64,000 bases of DNA, from the NCBI RefSeq assembly GCF_040689395.1, contig NZ_JBFAZX010000024.1:1-64000 (forward strand), written 5' to 3'. The translations under genes were made by a program, and so were the position numbers. Shown one piece after another: positions 7,588 through 19,000 of the stretch. The stretch comes from Dactylosporangium sp040689395 (GTDB lineage: Bacteria > Actinomycetota > Actinomycetes > Mycobacteriales > Micromonosporaceae). Numbering within the stretch: position 1 is the stretch's first letter; the number at the start of each line of letters is the position of its first letter. Below the pieces are notes generated by a model. It made no database searches. It was not told the origin of the DNA and was given only the letters and a program-made list of their open reading frames with translations.

Positions 7588-10500
7588 CCCGCCCCGCGGG
7601 CATGACCCTCGAGGAGAAGCGGCGGGCGCTGCTCGAGCTACGGCTGCGGCAACGCCGCGAGGAGCAGGAGCGGGTCACGCCGGTGCCGCGGGACGGGGCC
7701 CTGCCCGGGTCGTACCAGCAGGAGGGGCTGTGGTACCTGCACCAGCTCGACCCTGCCTCGGCCGTGTACCACATCCCGCTCGCGCTGCGGCTGCGTGGCC
7801 CGCTCGACATCGCGGCCCTGCGCGACGCCCTGCGCCGGCTGGTGGCCCGCCACGAGAGCCTGCGGACCCGGTTCGACGCGGACGGTCAGCAGCTCGCCGA
7901 CCCGCCACCGCCCGACTGGCCGCTGCCGGTGACCCCGGTGGCCGAGAGCGGCCTCGATGACTGGATCCGCGCCGCCACGGACCGGCCGTTCGACCTGGCC
8001 AAGGCGCCGCTGCTGCGCACCGAGCTGGCCGGGGTCGGCCCCGACGACCACGTGCTGCTGCTGGTGCTGCACCACGTCATCGCCGACGGCTGGTCGCTGG
8101 GCATCCTGTGCACCGAACTGTCCGCGCTGCTGTCCGCGCCGACCGGCACGGACCCGCTGCCGCCGCTGAGCATCCAGCCGGCCGACCACGCCGCCTGGCA
8201 GCGCCGCCGGTTGTCCGGCGCCGCCCTCGACGAGCAGCTGAACTTCTGGCGCCGCACCCTGGACGGCATCGGGACGCTGGAGTTCCCGGCCGACCGGCCT
8301 CGGCCCGCCCAGCCGACCGGCGCCGGGGCTCTGCTCGCCCGGCCGCTGCCCGACGGGCTCGCCCAGCGGCTGCGGGCCCTGGCCGCCGCCGAGCGCGTGT
8401 CGTTCCTGGCCGTACTGCTGGCCGGGTTCCTCACGGTGCTGCACCGCTACACCGGCCAGGACGACCTCGCCGTCGGGTCGATCTTCTCGGGCCGCACCCG
8501 CTCGGAGATCGAGCCCCTGGTGGGTTTCTTCGTCAACACGCTCGTGCTGCGCACCAGCCTCGCCGGCGACCCGGCCTTCCGCGAGCTCGTGCGCCGCTGC
8601 CACGACACCGTCCTCGGCGCGTCCGCACACCAGGAGGTGCCATTCGGCCTCGTCGTCGACGCGCTGCGCCCCGATCGGGTGCCCGGCCGCAACCCGCTGT
8701 TCCAGATCAGCTTCACGCTGCAGGCCAAGGCGGTCACCGAGGCCGCGCTCACGCTGCCCGGCGTGCGCGTCCGCGCGCTGCCGCGAGGCGCGACCAGCGC
8801 CCGCTTCGACCTCGCCGTCGCCGCCGAGGAACGCCCGGACGACGGGCTCGACGTGACCGTGGAGTACTCCACCGAGCTGTTCGACGCCGGCCGCGTCGAG
8901 CGGCTGGTCGGGCACCTGGCGACGGTGCTCGCCCAGGTGGCCGACGACCCCGACGTGCCCATCAGCGCCGTCGAGGTGCTCACCGCGGCCGAACGCACCC
9001 AGGTCGTCCGCGCGTGGAATCCGGCACCGGTACCGCGCCCCGGCGCGACCCTGCTGCACACCGTCTTCGCCGAGCGCGCCGCCGAGGCGCCCGCCCGGAC
9101 GGCCATGCGCTTCGCCGGCGCCGACCTCACCTACGGCGAACTCGACCAGCGGGCCAACCGGCTCGCGCACCAGCTCATCACCGCCGGGGTGAAGCCCCGC
9201 AGCCACGTCGGCGTGCTGCTGGAGCGCGGCTTCGATCTCCCGGTCGCGCAGCTCGCGGTGCTCAAGAGCGGCGGCGCCTGGGTGCCACTGGACCCGCAGT
9301 ACCCGCGTGACCGCCTCGCGTACCAGCTCGCCGACGCCGGGGTCGCACTGGTGCTCACCACCGCCGACCTCGCCGACCGGCTCCAGGACGGCATCGCCAC
9401 CGTCCTGCTGGACGCCCGCGACGGCGACGAGCAGCCCGCCACCGCGCCCTACGTGGACGTCGACCCCGAGGACACCGCCTACGTCATCTACACCTCGGGG
9501 TCGACCGGGCGGCCCAAGGGCGTGCTGGTGCCGCACCGGGCCGCCGTGCACTTCTGCCGCAACCTCGTCGAGCTGTTCGACCTCGGGCCCGGCGACCGCG
9601 TGCTGCAGCTGGCCAACCCGACCTTCGACGTGAGCGTGTCGGACTTCTTCGCCACCTTCAGCGCCGGCGCCACCGTCGTCGGCGCGCCCCGCACCACCCT
9701 GTTCGACCCCGACGCGCTGCAGGCCCTGATGCGCGACGAGCGGATCACCTACGGCGACATCCCGCCTGCGGTGCTGCGGCTGCTCGACCCCGAACCGCTC
9801 AGCGACCTGCGTGTGCTGTTCATCGGCATGGAACCGTTCGGCGCCGAGCTGGTCAACCGCTGGGCCCGGCCCGGCCGGCAGTTCCACAACGGCTACGGCC
9901 CGACCGAGGTCACCATCACCTGCACCGACTACCGCTGCCCGGACGAGCCGCTCACCGCCGCCCCGCCGATCGGCCGGGCGATGGCCAACCACCGCGCCTA
10001 CGTGCTCGACCCGGGGCTGCGCCCGGTGCCGGTCGGCGTGCCCGGCGAGCTGTTCATGGCCGGTGCCGGCCTCGCGCACGGCTACCTCGGCCGGCCCGAT
10101 CTGACCGCGGACAAGTTCCTCCCCGACCCGTTCGCCACCGAGTTCGGTCTCGGCCCGGGCGAGCGCATGTACGCCACCGGCGACCTGGTCCGCTGGCGTG
10201 CCGACGGCCAGCTCGAGTTCCTCGGCCGGACCGACCGGCAGGTCAAGCTCCGCGGGCTGCGCGTCGAACTCGGCGAGGTCGAGCACACCGTGAACAGCTT
10301 CCCCGGCGTCCGGCAGAGCGCGGTGACGCTGCGGCAGGGCGGCACCGCCCAGGCCCACCTCGCCGCCTACGTCGTGCCGGAGCCGGACCGGGTCGTCGAC
10401 CTGGCCGCGTTGCGTGAGCATCTCACCGAGCGGCTGCCGCTGCACATGGTCCCCGCCGCCCTGCACCACCTCGACGCGCTCCCGCTGACCCCGTCGGGCA

Positions 10501-13500
10501 AGGTCGACGAGGCCCGGCTGCCCGCACCCGCGGAGCCGGACGAGCAGCAGCCGCACCAGGCGCCGCGGACCGCCACTGAGCGCCACCTCGCCGGGCTGTG
10601 GGCCGGGCTGCTCGGCGCCGGCGAGGACCAGATCGGTGCCGACGACACGTTCTTCGGCCTCGGCGGCAACTCGATGCAGTCGATCCAGCTCATCGCCCGC
10701 ATCCGCGACGCGTTCGGGGTCGGCCTCGAGCCGCGCCAGATCTTCAGCGCCGCACGCCTCGACCAGCTCGCCGCCCTCGTCGACACCCTGGCCGCACCCG
10801 GCCCTTCGGCCGAGACCGTGCAGGCGGACGAGGACGAGGAGATCGCCGCGCTGGAGGCCCTGCTCGCCCGCAAGCGGGCCGCGCGCGACGCCCAGCGAGC
10901 CAGCCCCGGCGCGGACCGCATCCCCGCCGCCCCGCGCGGCGCCCCGCTGCCCTGCTCGCACCAGCAGGAGGGGCTGTGGCTGCTGCACCAGCTCGACCCG
11001 GCCGCCACGACCTACCACCTGCCGCTCGCCCTGCGCATCCGCGGCGCGCTCGACCCGCAGGCGCTCGGCCGCGCGTTCGCCGCCCTGGTCGCCCGCCACG
11101 AGAGCCTGCGCACCCGGTTCGAGGAGCACAACGGCGTCCCGGTGCAGGTCATCGACCCGCCGCCGGCCACGTGGCCGCTACCGGTGCAGGACGTCACCGA
11201 CGCCGCCCGGTGGCTGCACGACGGCACCCACGCCCCGTTCGACCTGCGCACCGGGCCGCTGTTGCGCACCAGCCTCGCCCGCGTCGGCCCGGACGAGCAC
11301 CGGCTGCTCATCGTCGTGCACCACATCATCGCCGACGGCTGGTCCATCGCCCTGCTCACCGACGAGCTGTCCCGGCTGTACGCCGGGCAGACGCTCGCCC
11401 CACTGGACCTGCAGCCCGCCGACCACGCCGCCTGGCAGCGCGGCGGCGGCCCCGGCGCGGACCGCGACGAGCGGCTCGCGGAGCACCTGGCCTACTGGCG
11501 GCGCGCCCTCGACGGCCTGCCCGAGCTGGAGTTCCCGGCCGATCGGCCCCGCCCGGCCCGCCCGGCCGGCGCCGGAGCCCAGCTGAGCCGGCGGCTGCCG
11601 CACGGCCTCGGCGACGCCGTGCGCGGTGTCGCCCGGCGCGAGCAGGCGACCTTCCTGGCCGTCGCGCTGGCCGGCTTCGGCGTGGTGCTGCGGCGCTACA
11701 CCGGCCAGGACGACCTCGCCATCGGCTCGGTCTTCTCCGGGCGCACCCGCTTCGAGCTGGAGCCGCTCGTCGGGTACTTCGCCAACGTCGTGGTGCTGCG
11801 GACGGACACCGCCGGCCGCCCCACCTTCGCCGAACTGGTCCGCCGTTGCCACGACACCGTGCTCGACGCGACCGCCCACCAGGACGTGCCGTTCGGCCTC
11901 GTCGTCGACCTGCTGCGGCCGGACCGGGTGCCCGGCCGCAACCCGCTGTTCCAGGTCAGCTTCAGCCTGCAGACCGCCGAGGTCGCCGCCGCCGAGATCC
12001 GCCTCGGCGATGCCGTGGTCGAGCCGGTCGCCGCCGGCACCGACGGGGCCCGCTTCGACCTGACCATCGCGCTGACCGACGGCCCCGCGGGCGAGCTCGA
12101 CCTGGCGATCGAGTACTCCACCGAGCTCTTCGACGCCGACCGGATCGAGCGGCTCACCGAGCACCTCACCACCGTGCTGCGCGCGGCGACCGCAGCGCCG
12201 GACACCCCGATCGACGCGCTGCCGCTGCTCGGCCCCGACGAGCTGCGCACCGTCGTGCGGGACTGGAACCCGGCCCCGGTCGCCCGGCCCGGCGGTCTGC
12301 TGCACGACCTGGCCGCCGGGCACGCGACCGCCCGGCCCGGGCAGGTCGCCATGCGCCACGGCGGCGACGAACTGACCTACGGCCGGCTGGAGGAGCGTGC
12401 GAACCGGCTCGCCCAGGTCTTGGCGCAGGACCACGGCATCGGCACCGGCCACCGCGTCGGCGTGCTGCTCGACCGCGGCCTCGACCAGCCGGTGGCCCAG
12501 GCGGCGGTGCTCAAGACCGGAGCGGCGTGGCTGCCGATCGACCCGCGCAACCCGGCGCAGCGCATCGCCTTCCAGCTCGCCGACGGCGCCGCGCCGGTCG
12601 TGCTCACCACCACCGGCCTGGCCGGGCTGCTGCCGCCGCAGATGCCGCGGCTGTGCCTGGACGACCCGGCCACGGCGGCGCGGCTGGCGGCGGCTGCGGT
12701 CACCGCGCCGGCCGCCGACGTGCGCCCGGACGACCTGGCCTACATCATGTACACCTCCGGCTCCACCGGGACGCCGAAGGGCGTGATGATCCCGCACCGG
12801 GCGGCCGTGCAGTTCGCCCAGAGCACGGCCGTGCGCTACGCGATCACCGACCGGGACCGCCTCGCGCAGGTCGCCAACACGGCGTTCGACGTGTCGATCT
12901 TCGACTTCTACGCGGCGTTCGCCGCCGGAGCCACCGTGGTCGGCGTTCCCCGTGACAGCCTGACCGACCCGGACGCCCTCGGCGCCGTGCTGCGCGACGA
13001 ACGGGTCACCGTGACCTACGTGCCGCCCGCGCTGCTGGGCCTCATGGACCCGCGGGTGCCGCGGGACCTTCGGCTGGTCATGGTCGCCGGCGAGACCTGC
13101 CCGGCGGAGCTGCCCGAGCGCTGGGCGGCACCGCACCGCGAGTTCCGCAACGGCTACGGCCCGACCGAGACCACCGTCATCAGCACCGACCACCCCTGCC
13201 CGCCCGGGCGGTACGAGCTGCGGCCGCCGATCGGCCGGCCGATGGACAACCAGCTGGTGTACGTGCTCGACGCCGGCCTGCGCCCGGTCCCCATCGGCGT
13301 GGCCGGCCAGCTGTACATCGGCGGCGCCGGCCTGGCCCTCGGCTACGCCGGCCGGCCCGACCTCACCGCGGACAGGTTCGTGCCCGACCCGTTCGTCGCC
13401 GAGCCGGGCGCCCGCATGTACGCCACCGGCGACCTCGTCCGCTGGCGCGCCGACGGCAACCTCGACTTCCTCGGCCGAGCCGACCGGCAGGTACAGATCC

Positions 13501-14750
13501 GCGGCATGCGGATCGAGCCGGGCGAGATCGAGCACGCCCTCGCCGACCGGCCCGACATCCGGCAGGCGGTCGTGGTGGTCAAGGACGCGGACACCGCTCA
13601 CGCGCGGCTGGTCGCCTACGCCGTGCCGGAGTCCGGGGAGGCGCCCGACCCGGCGGCGTTGCGCGACGCGCTCGCCGAGCAGCTGCCGCCGCACATGGTC
13701 CCGCGGCAGCTGGTGCTCCTGCCGGAGCTGCCGCGCGACGGCAACGGCAAGATCGACCTGCGGCGGCTGCCCGACCCGGGCGACGCCACCGGCGCCGGGC
13801 ACGTCCCGGCCAGCGGGGCCACCCAGCTGCGCCTCGCCGAGATCTGGGCCGCGCTGCTCGCCGTGCCCGCCGAGCGGATCGGCGCGAACGACACGTTCTT
13901 CGACCTCGGCGGCAACTCGCTGCAGACCGCGCAGCTGATCAGCCGCATCCGGCAGGCGACCGGAGCGGCACTGCACCCACGGGAGCTGTTCGCCAACCAC
14001 ACCCTGCAGCGGCTCGCGGTCCTCGTCGACGGCGGCCCCACCGGCGACGCGAGGCACGACCCCGGCTCGCCGCTCGTGCCGCTGCGGCCCGGCGGCGAAC
14101 GACCGCCGCTGTTCCTCGTGCACGCCGTCGGCGGCACCGTCGGGCCGTACCTGCCCCTCGCCGGGCTGTTGGCCGCCGACCGGCCCTGCTACGGGCTGCA
14201 GGGCAGCGCGGGCGACGCGGGGGTGCCCGGCCTCGCCGCGGCCTACGCCGAGGCGATCCGCACCGTGCAGCCGCATGGGCCGTACCACCTCGCCGGCTGG
14301 TCCTTCGGCGGGACCGTCGCCGTGGAGATCGGCCGGCAGCTGCTCGCGGCCGGCGAGCCCGTGGCGTTCGTCGCGCTGCTCGACACCGGCCTGCCCACCG
14401 GCGCCCCCGCGGCCGAACCGCCCGGCGAGGCGGAGCTGCGCGGCTGGTTCGCCGAGGACGTGGCCGGCGCCGGCCTGGGCACCGCGATGCCGCCCGACGA
14501 GCTGGAGGCCCGCTTCGCGGCGTTCGCGGCCAACACCCGGGCGTTCCTGGCGCACCGGCCGGAGCCCTACGACGGACGCCTGGTCCACGTCAGCGCCGCC
14601 GAACGCGACGACGACGCCGAACGCTGGCGCGCCGTGGCCCCCGCGGCGTTCGAGCATCACACGGTCGGCGGCGACCACTACACGGTGCTGCGCCCGCCGC
14701 AGGCGAGCGCCGTGGCCCGCATCCTCGACACCCTGCTCACCGAGCGCTAA
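7584..14750 (+). CDS. Two-module NRPS with thioesterase: C-A-T-C-A-T-TE
   Basis: The 2,388 residues read as C1 (about 35-470, HHVIADG near 162), A1 (480-1000, YTSGSTGRPK near 635, NGYGPTE near 770), PCP1 (LGGNSMQ near 1027), C2 (1115-1560, HHIIADG near 1246), A2 (1565-2060, YTSGSTGTPK near 1722), PCP2 (LGGNSLQ near 2107) and a type I TE (2165-2388, GWSFGG near 2239, GDHYTV near 2361). No epimerization or methylation domain is present. Hand-read codes are D-V-S-D-F-G-G-I-T for A1 and D-V-F-Y-M-A-G-V-I for A2; neither is assigned to an amino acid. An N-terminal charged helix (LEEKRRALLELRLRQRREEQ) looks like a docking segment. The TE should release the peptide by hydrolysis or cyclization. Confidence 0.95.
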   Translation: MTRPAGMTLEEKRRALLELRLRQRREEQERVTPVPRDGALPGSYQQEGLWYLHQLDPASAVYHIPLALRLRGPLDIAALRDALRRLVARHESLRTRFDADGQQLADPPPPDWPLPVTPVAESGLDDWIRAATDRPFDLAKAPLLRTELAGVGPDDHVLLLVLHHVIADGWSLGILCTELSALLSAPTGTDPLPPLSIQPADHAAWQRRRLSGAALDEQLNFWRRTLDGIGTLEFPADRPRPAQPTGAGALLARPLPDGLAQRLRALAAAERVSFLAVLLAGFLTVLHRYTGQDDLAVGSIFSGRTRSEIEPLVGFFVNTLVLRTSLAGDPAFRELVRRCHDTVLGASAHQEVPFGLVVDALRPDRVPGRNPLFQISFTLQAKAVTEAALTLPGVRVRALPRGATSARFDLAVAAEERPDDGLDVTVEYSTELFDAGRVERLVGHLATVLAQVADDPDVPISAVEVLTAAERTQVVRAWNPAPVPRPGATLLHTVFAERAAEAPARTAMRFAGADLTYGELDQRANRLAHQLITAGVKPRSHVGVLLERGFDLPVAQLAVLKSGGAWVPLDPQYPRDRLAYQLADAGVALVLTTADLADRLQDGIATVLLDARDGDEQPATAPYVDVDPEDTAYVIYTSGSTGRPKGVLVPHRAAVHFCRNLVELFDLGPGDRVLQLANPTFDVSVSDFFATFSAGATVVGAPRTTLFDPDALQALMRDERITYGDIPPAVLRLLDPEPLSDLRVLFIGMEPFGAELVNRWARPGRQFHNGYGPTEVTITCTDYRCPDEPLTAAPPIGRAMANHRAYVLDPGLRPVPVGVPGELFMAGAGLAHGYLGRPDLTADKFLPDPFATEFGLGPGERMYATGDLVRWRADGQLEFLGRTDRQVKLRGLRVELGEVEHTVNSFPGVRQSAVTLRQGGTAQAHLAAYVVPEPDRVVDLAALREHLTERLPLHMVPAALHHLDALPLTPSGKVDEARLPAPAEPDEQQPHQAPRTATERHLAGLWAGLLGAGEDQIGADDTFFGLGGNSMQSIQLIARIRDAFGVGLEPRQIFSAARLDQLAALVDTLAAPGPSAETVQADEDEEIAALEALLARKRAARDAQRASPGADRIPAAPRGAPLPCSHQQEGLWLLHQLDPAATTYHLPLALRIRGALDPQALGRAFAALVARHESLRTRFEEHNGVPVQVIDPPPATWPLPVQDVTDAARWLHDGTHAPFDLRTGPLLRTSLARVGPDEHRLLIVVHHIIADGWSIALLTDELSRLYAGQTLAPLDLQPADHAAWQRGGGPGADRDERLAEHLAYWRRALDGLPELEFPADRPRPARPAGAGAQLSRRLPHGLGDAVRGVARREQATFLAVALAGFGVVLRRYTGQDDLAIGSVFSGRTRFELEPLVGYFANVVVLRTDTAGRPTFAELVRRCHDTVLDATAHQDVPFGLVVDLLRPDRVPGRNPLFQVSFSLQTAEVAAAEIRLGDAVVEPVAAGTDGARFDLTIALTDGPAGELDLAIEYSTELFDADRIERLTEHLTTVLRAATAAPDTPIDALPLLGPDELRTVVRDWNPAPVARPGGLLHDLAAGHATARPGQVAMRHGGDELTYGRLEERANRLAQVLAQDHGIGTGHRVGVLLDRGLDQPVAQAAVLKTGAAWLPIDPRNPAQRIAFQLADGAAPVVLTTTGLAGLLPPQMPRLCLDDPATAARLAAAAVTAPAADVRPDDLAYIMYTSGSTGTPKGVMIPHRAAVQFAQSTAVRYAITDRDRLAQVANTAFDVSIFDFYAAFAAGATVVGVPRDSLTDPDALGAVLRDERVTVTYVPPALLGLMDPRVPRDLRLVMVAGETCPAELPERWAAPHREFRNGYGPTETTVISTDHPCPPGRYELRPPIGRPMDNQLVYVLDAGLRPVPIGVAGQLYIGGAGLALGYAGRPDLTADRFVPDPFVAEPGARMYATGDLVRWRADGNLDFLGRADRQVQIRGMRIEPGEIEHALADRPDIRQAVVVVKDADTAHARLVAYAVPESGEAPDPAALRDALAEQLPPHMVPRQLVLLPELPRDGNGKIDLRRLPDPGDATGAGHVPASGATQLRLAEIWAALLAVPAERIGANDTFFDLGGNSLQTAQLISRIRQATGAALHPRELFANHTLQRLAVLVDGGPTGDARHDPGSPLVPLRPGGERPPLFLVHAVGGTVGPYLPLAGLLAADRPCYGLQGSAGDAGVPGLAAAYAEAIRTVQPHGPYHLAGWSFGGTVAVEIGRQLLAAGEPVAFVALLDTGLPTGAPAAEPPGEAELRGWFAEDVAGAGLGTAMPPDELEARFAAFAANTRAFLAHRPEPYDGRLVHVSAAERDDDAERWRAVAPAAFEHHTVGGDHYTVLRPPQASAVARILDTLLTER

Positions 14751-14759
14751 GGAGTCAGC

Positions 14760-16079
14760 ATGGCCGAGCCCGCGCCGGTCCCCGCGGCCGGATCGCTCTG
14801 GCGCGACGCGGACTTCGTGAAGTTCTGGTCCGCGGAGACGCTGTCGCTGCTGGGCGCGCAGATATCGCTCGTCGCGATCCCGCTGCTGGCGGTCACCACC
14901 CTGTCCGCCACGCCGTTCGAGATGGGCGTCGTCACCGCCGCCCAGACGGCCCCGTTCCTGCTGTTCACACTGCTGGCCGGGGTCTGGGTCGACCGGGTCC
15001 GGCGGCTGCCGCTGCTGCGCGCCGCGAACTTCGGCCGGGCAGTGGTCTACGGCGTCATCCCGCTGGCGATCGTGCTCGACCTCATGAACATCGGGCTGCT
15101 CGGCGTGCTGGTCTTCGTGGGCGCGACGCTGACCGTCGTGTTCGACCTCGCGTACCAGTCCTACCTCCCCTCGCTCGTCGGCAACCACCACCTCATCGAC
15201 GCCAACGGCCGGCTCGAGGGCAGCCGCTCCTTCGCCCAGGCGGCCGGGCCCGGGCTCGGCGGCCTGCTGGTCGGGGTGCTCACCGCGCCGATCGCGATCG
15301 TCGTCGACGCGGCCACGTACCTGATCTCGGCCACGACGCTGCTGACCGTACGGCGCAAGGAGCCCACGCCCGAGCCGGAGCCCGGCCCGCAGACGTCGCT
15401 GCTCACCCAGATCGGCCGCGGGGTGCGGCTGGCGGTGTCGAACACCTACCTGCGGGCGCTGGGCGCCGAGGCCGCCACCTACAACCTGTTCAACCAGATG
15501 CTGTGGGCGGTGCTCATCCTGTTCCTGTCCCGCAGCCTGCACCTGTCCGCCCTCACCATCGGCATCGCGCTCAGCGCCGAGGGGGTCGGCGCGCTGCTGG
15601 GCAGCACCGTCGCGGCCCGGCTCAGCCGCCGCCACGGCCTGGGCCGCACGCTGATCGCCTCCATCGTCGTGGCCAACCTCGCGCCGCTGCTGATCCCGGC
15701 CGCGGGCGGCAGCCCCGTGACGGCGGCCGTCATCGTGGGCCTGGCCCTGTTCGTCAACGGGGCCGGGCTGTCCATCTACGCCATCCAGGCGATCAGCGTC
15801 CGGCAGGCCGCCGTCACCTCCGACGTGCTGGGCCGCACCAACGCCGGATACCGCTTCGCGGTCACCGGCGCCGCGGCGATCGGCGCCCTCGCGGGCGGCG
15901 CGCTGGGCGGCTGGATCGGCCTGCGCCCGACGATGCTCATCGGCGGGCTCGGCACGCTCGCCGCGATCTGGTTCGTCGTGCGCTCCCCCATCCCGCAGTT
16001 GCGCGACCTCACCGAGCTGGAACCCGAGTCCGCGACCGCCGAAGCGCGGGCGGCCACAGCAGCAGGAGATCAGCGTTGA
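14760..16079 (+). CDS. MFS exporter, DHA3-like
   Basis: The 439-residue protein has about 12 hydrophobic spans, the MFS loop VDRVRRLPLLRAANFGRA between early spans and a cytoplasmic charged tail. It resembles enterobactin-exporter-like MFS_3 proteins that sit within biosynthetic clusters. ATG 14760 follows AAGGAGT at ideal spacing, 10 bases after the TE-containing synthetase. Its stop overlaps the TTG start of the next synthetase (TTGA), so it lies inside the assembly-line operon and is the best candidate for exporting the peptide product. Confidence 0.9.
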   Translation: MAEPAPVPAAGSLWRDADFVKFWSAETLSLLGAQISLVAIPLLAVTTLSATPFEMGVVTAAQTAPFLLFTLLAGVWVDRVRRLPLLRAANFGRAVVYGVIPLAIVLDLMNIGLLGVLVFVGATLTVVFDLAYQSYLPSLVGNHHLIDANGRLEGSRSFAQAAGPGLGGLLVGVLTAPIAIVVDAATYLISATTLLTVRRKEPTPEPEPGPQTSLLTQIGRGVRLAVSNTYLRALGAEAATYNLFNQMLWAVLILFLSRSLHLSALTIGIALSAEGVGALLGSTVAARLSRRHGLGRTLIASIVVANLAPLLIPAAGGSPVTAAVIVGLALFVNGAGLSIYAIQAISVRQAAVTSDVLGRTNAGYRFAVTGAAAIGALAGGALGGWIGLRPTMLIGGLGTLAAIWFVVRSPIPQLRDLTELEPESATAEARAATAAGDQR

Positions 16080-19000
16080 CCGACACCGTGGACCTCAACG
16101 ACATCAGGCGCGCGTTGCTCGACATCAAGACCCGGCGGAGCCTGGCGGAGCAGACCGAACGGGAACGCATCGCCCCGGTGCCCCGGGACCAGCGGCTGGC
16201 CGTCTCCGCGCAGCAGCGGTTCCTGTGGTTCCTGCATCAGCTCGCGCCCGGCACGCCGATGTACAACGAGCCGTCCGCCTGGCGGCTGCGCGGCGAACTC
16301 GACATCCCCGCGCTGCGTGAGGCGTTGCGCGCCGCGGTGGCCCGCCACGAGAGCCAGCGCAGCCGCTTCGGCGACGAGCACGGCGTTCCGTACCAGGTGA
16401 TCGATCCCCCGCCCGACGCGTGGCCGCTGCCGGTGCAGGAGGGCTCCGAGTCGTCCGTCGGCGACTGGATCGACGCGGGCGTGCGGGCCCCGTTCGATCT
16501 GCGGCACGGGCCGTTGTTCCGCTCCTCGCTGCTGCGCATCGCCCCGGACGAGCATGTGCTGCTCCTCGTGTGGCACCACATCGTCGCCGACGGCTGGTCG
16601 GTGAAGGTGCTCATCGACGAGATCACAGCCCGCTACACGGCGATCCGGACCGGAGCCGACGTGGCGTTGCCGGAGCTCGCCGTGCAGCCGGCCGACCACG
16701 CGGCGTGGCAGCGCCGATGGCTGGCCGGTGGCGAGGCGGACCGGCAGTTCGGCTATTGGCGCGACACGCTCGCCGGGCTGGAGCCGCTGGACGTTCCGAC
16801 GGACCGGCCGCACCCGGTCCAGCCGACCGGGGCCGGCGCGGTCTTCCAGGCCCGGCTGCCGCGTGAGCTCGGCGACGGCCTTCGCGAGCTGGCCCGGGCC
16901 GAGGGCGTCTCCCTCCTCGCCGTGCTGACGGCCGGGTACCAGGTGACGCTGGGCCGATACACCGGGCAGCGGGACATCGCGCTGGGCGCGGTGATGTCGG
17001 GGCGGACCCGGCCTGAGGTCGAGCCGATGGTCGGCATGTTCGCCAACACCGTGGTGGTGCGCGGAAACCTCACCGACGACCCCACGTTCCGCCGGCTGGC
17101 CCGCCGATGCCACGAGACCCTGCTCGACGCCATCGCCAATCAGGACTTGCCCTTCGGCACCCTGGTCGAGCAGCTCAAGCCCGAGCGCCTGCCGGGTCGT
17201 AATCCGCTCTTCCAGCACGTGTTCACGCTGCTGCCCACGCCGATGGTGGCGCAGCCACGGTTCGCGGGGCTGCTGGCGGAGCCGATGACCCGCTGGCCCG
17301 GCACGAGCCGGTTCGAGCTTTCGGTACAGATCACCGACTCGCCGCAGGGTCACCTGGACGTGTGGATCGAGTACTCGACCGAGGTCTTCGACGCCGACCG
17401 GATCGAGCGGCTGGTGGAGCACTTCACCACCCTGCTCACCGGGGCCCTGGCCGCGCCGGACAGCCCCGTCGACGCGCTGGACGTGCTGTCCGGCGCGGAG
17501 CGCGCACGCGTCCTGACCGGCTGGAACCCACCGCCCGCAAGCGCTGACGCCCGCCTGCTGCACGACCTCGTCACGGCGCGCGTCGCCGAAGCGCCCGACC
17601 GGGTCGCGATGCGCTTCGACGGCCGCGACCTGAGCTATGACGAGCTGAACCGGCGCTCGAACCGGCTGGCGCACCTGCTCACCGACGACTTCAAGGTCCG
17701 CGGCCGCGTGGTGGCGGTGCTGCTGGAGCGCGGATTCGGCCTGCCGGTCGCGGAGCTCGGCGTGCTGAAGGCCGGCGGAGCCTGGCTGGCGCTGGACCCG
17801 CAGTATCCCGCCGAGCGGCTGGCGTACCAGCTCAGCGACGCGGCTGCCGCCGTGGTGGTGACCACCTCGGACCTGGCCGATCGGCTGCCCGCCGGCACAC
17901 CCCGGGTGCTGCTGGACGCCGATGCCCTGGACGGCAGGCCGGACACACCTCCGGCGGTCGACGTCGAGCCGGAGGACACCGCCTATGTGATCTACACATC
18001 CGGCTCCACCGGCCGGCCCAAGGGCGTGATGGTGCCGCACCGCGCCATCGTCAACTTCTGCACCGCCTTCGGCGAGCTGTTCGCGGTCACGCCGGCCGAC
18101 CGTATCCTGCAGTTCTCCAACCCGGCCTTCGACGTGAGCGTCTCGGACATCTTCTCGACGCTGAGCGCCGGGGCGACCATCGTCGGCGCCCCCCGCACCG
18201 AACTGCTCGACCCGGACGCGTTGCAGCGCCTGCTCGCCGCGGAGCGGGTGAGCATCGTGGACATTCCGCCGCCGGTACTGGGCATGCTCGATCCGGAGCC
18301 GCTGAGCGCCCTGCGCGTGCTGTTCATCGGCATGGAACCGTTCGGCGCGGAGCTGGTGAACCGCTGGGCCCGGCCCGGACGGGAGTTCCACAACGGCTAC
18401 GGCCCCACCGAGGTCACGGTGACCTGCGTGGACTACCGCTGCCCTCCCGAGCCGCTGGACGGCCCGCCGCCGATCGGCCGGGCGCTTTCCAACCAGCGCG
18501 CCTACGTGCTGGACAAGCGGCTCCGGCCGGTGCCGATCGGGGTGGCCGGCGAGCTGCACATGGCGGGCGCCGGGCTGGCCCACGGCTACCTCGGCCGGCC
18601 CGACCTGACCGCGGACAAGTTCCTGCCCGACCCGTACGCACCCGGGCCCGGCGAGCGGATGTACGCCACGGGCGACCTCGCACGCTGGCGCGCCGACGGC
18701 CAGCTCGAGTTCCTCGGCCGCGTCGACCGGCAGGTCAAGCTGCGCGGGCTGCGCGTCGAGCTGGGCGAGATCGAGCACGTGCTGGCCGGGCACCCGGACG
18801 TACGCCAGACCACGGTCGTGGTCAAGGAGCCCGGCACACCGCAGGCGCGGCTGATCGGATACCTGGTGCCGGAACCGGGCCACGAGATCGACCTCGCCGC
18901 CGTGCGCGGCCACGCCGCCGAACGGCTTCCGCTGCACATGATTCCGGCCGCGCTGGTCATGCTCGGCGCGCTGCCGCTCACCCCGACCGGCAAGCTCGAC

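Noticed and set aside
7638..11129. Antisense open frame of 1,163 codons across the long synthetase gene
   Set aside because: A shadow of GC-rich codon use; composition is Gly/Val/Arg-rich low-information sequence, there is no domain, and the sense strand encodes clear NRPS domains.
11178..15635. Antisense open frame of 1,485 codons across synthetase and MFS genes
   Set aside because: Same reason; it spans two unrelated real genes and has no recognizable motif.
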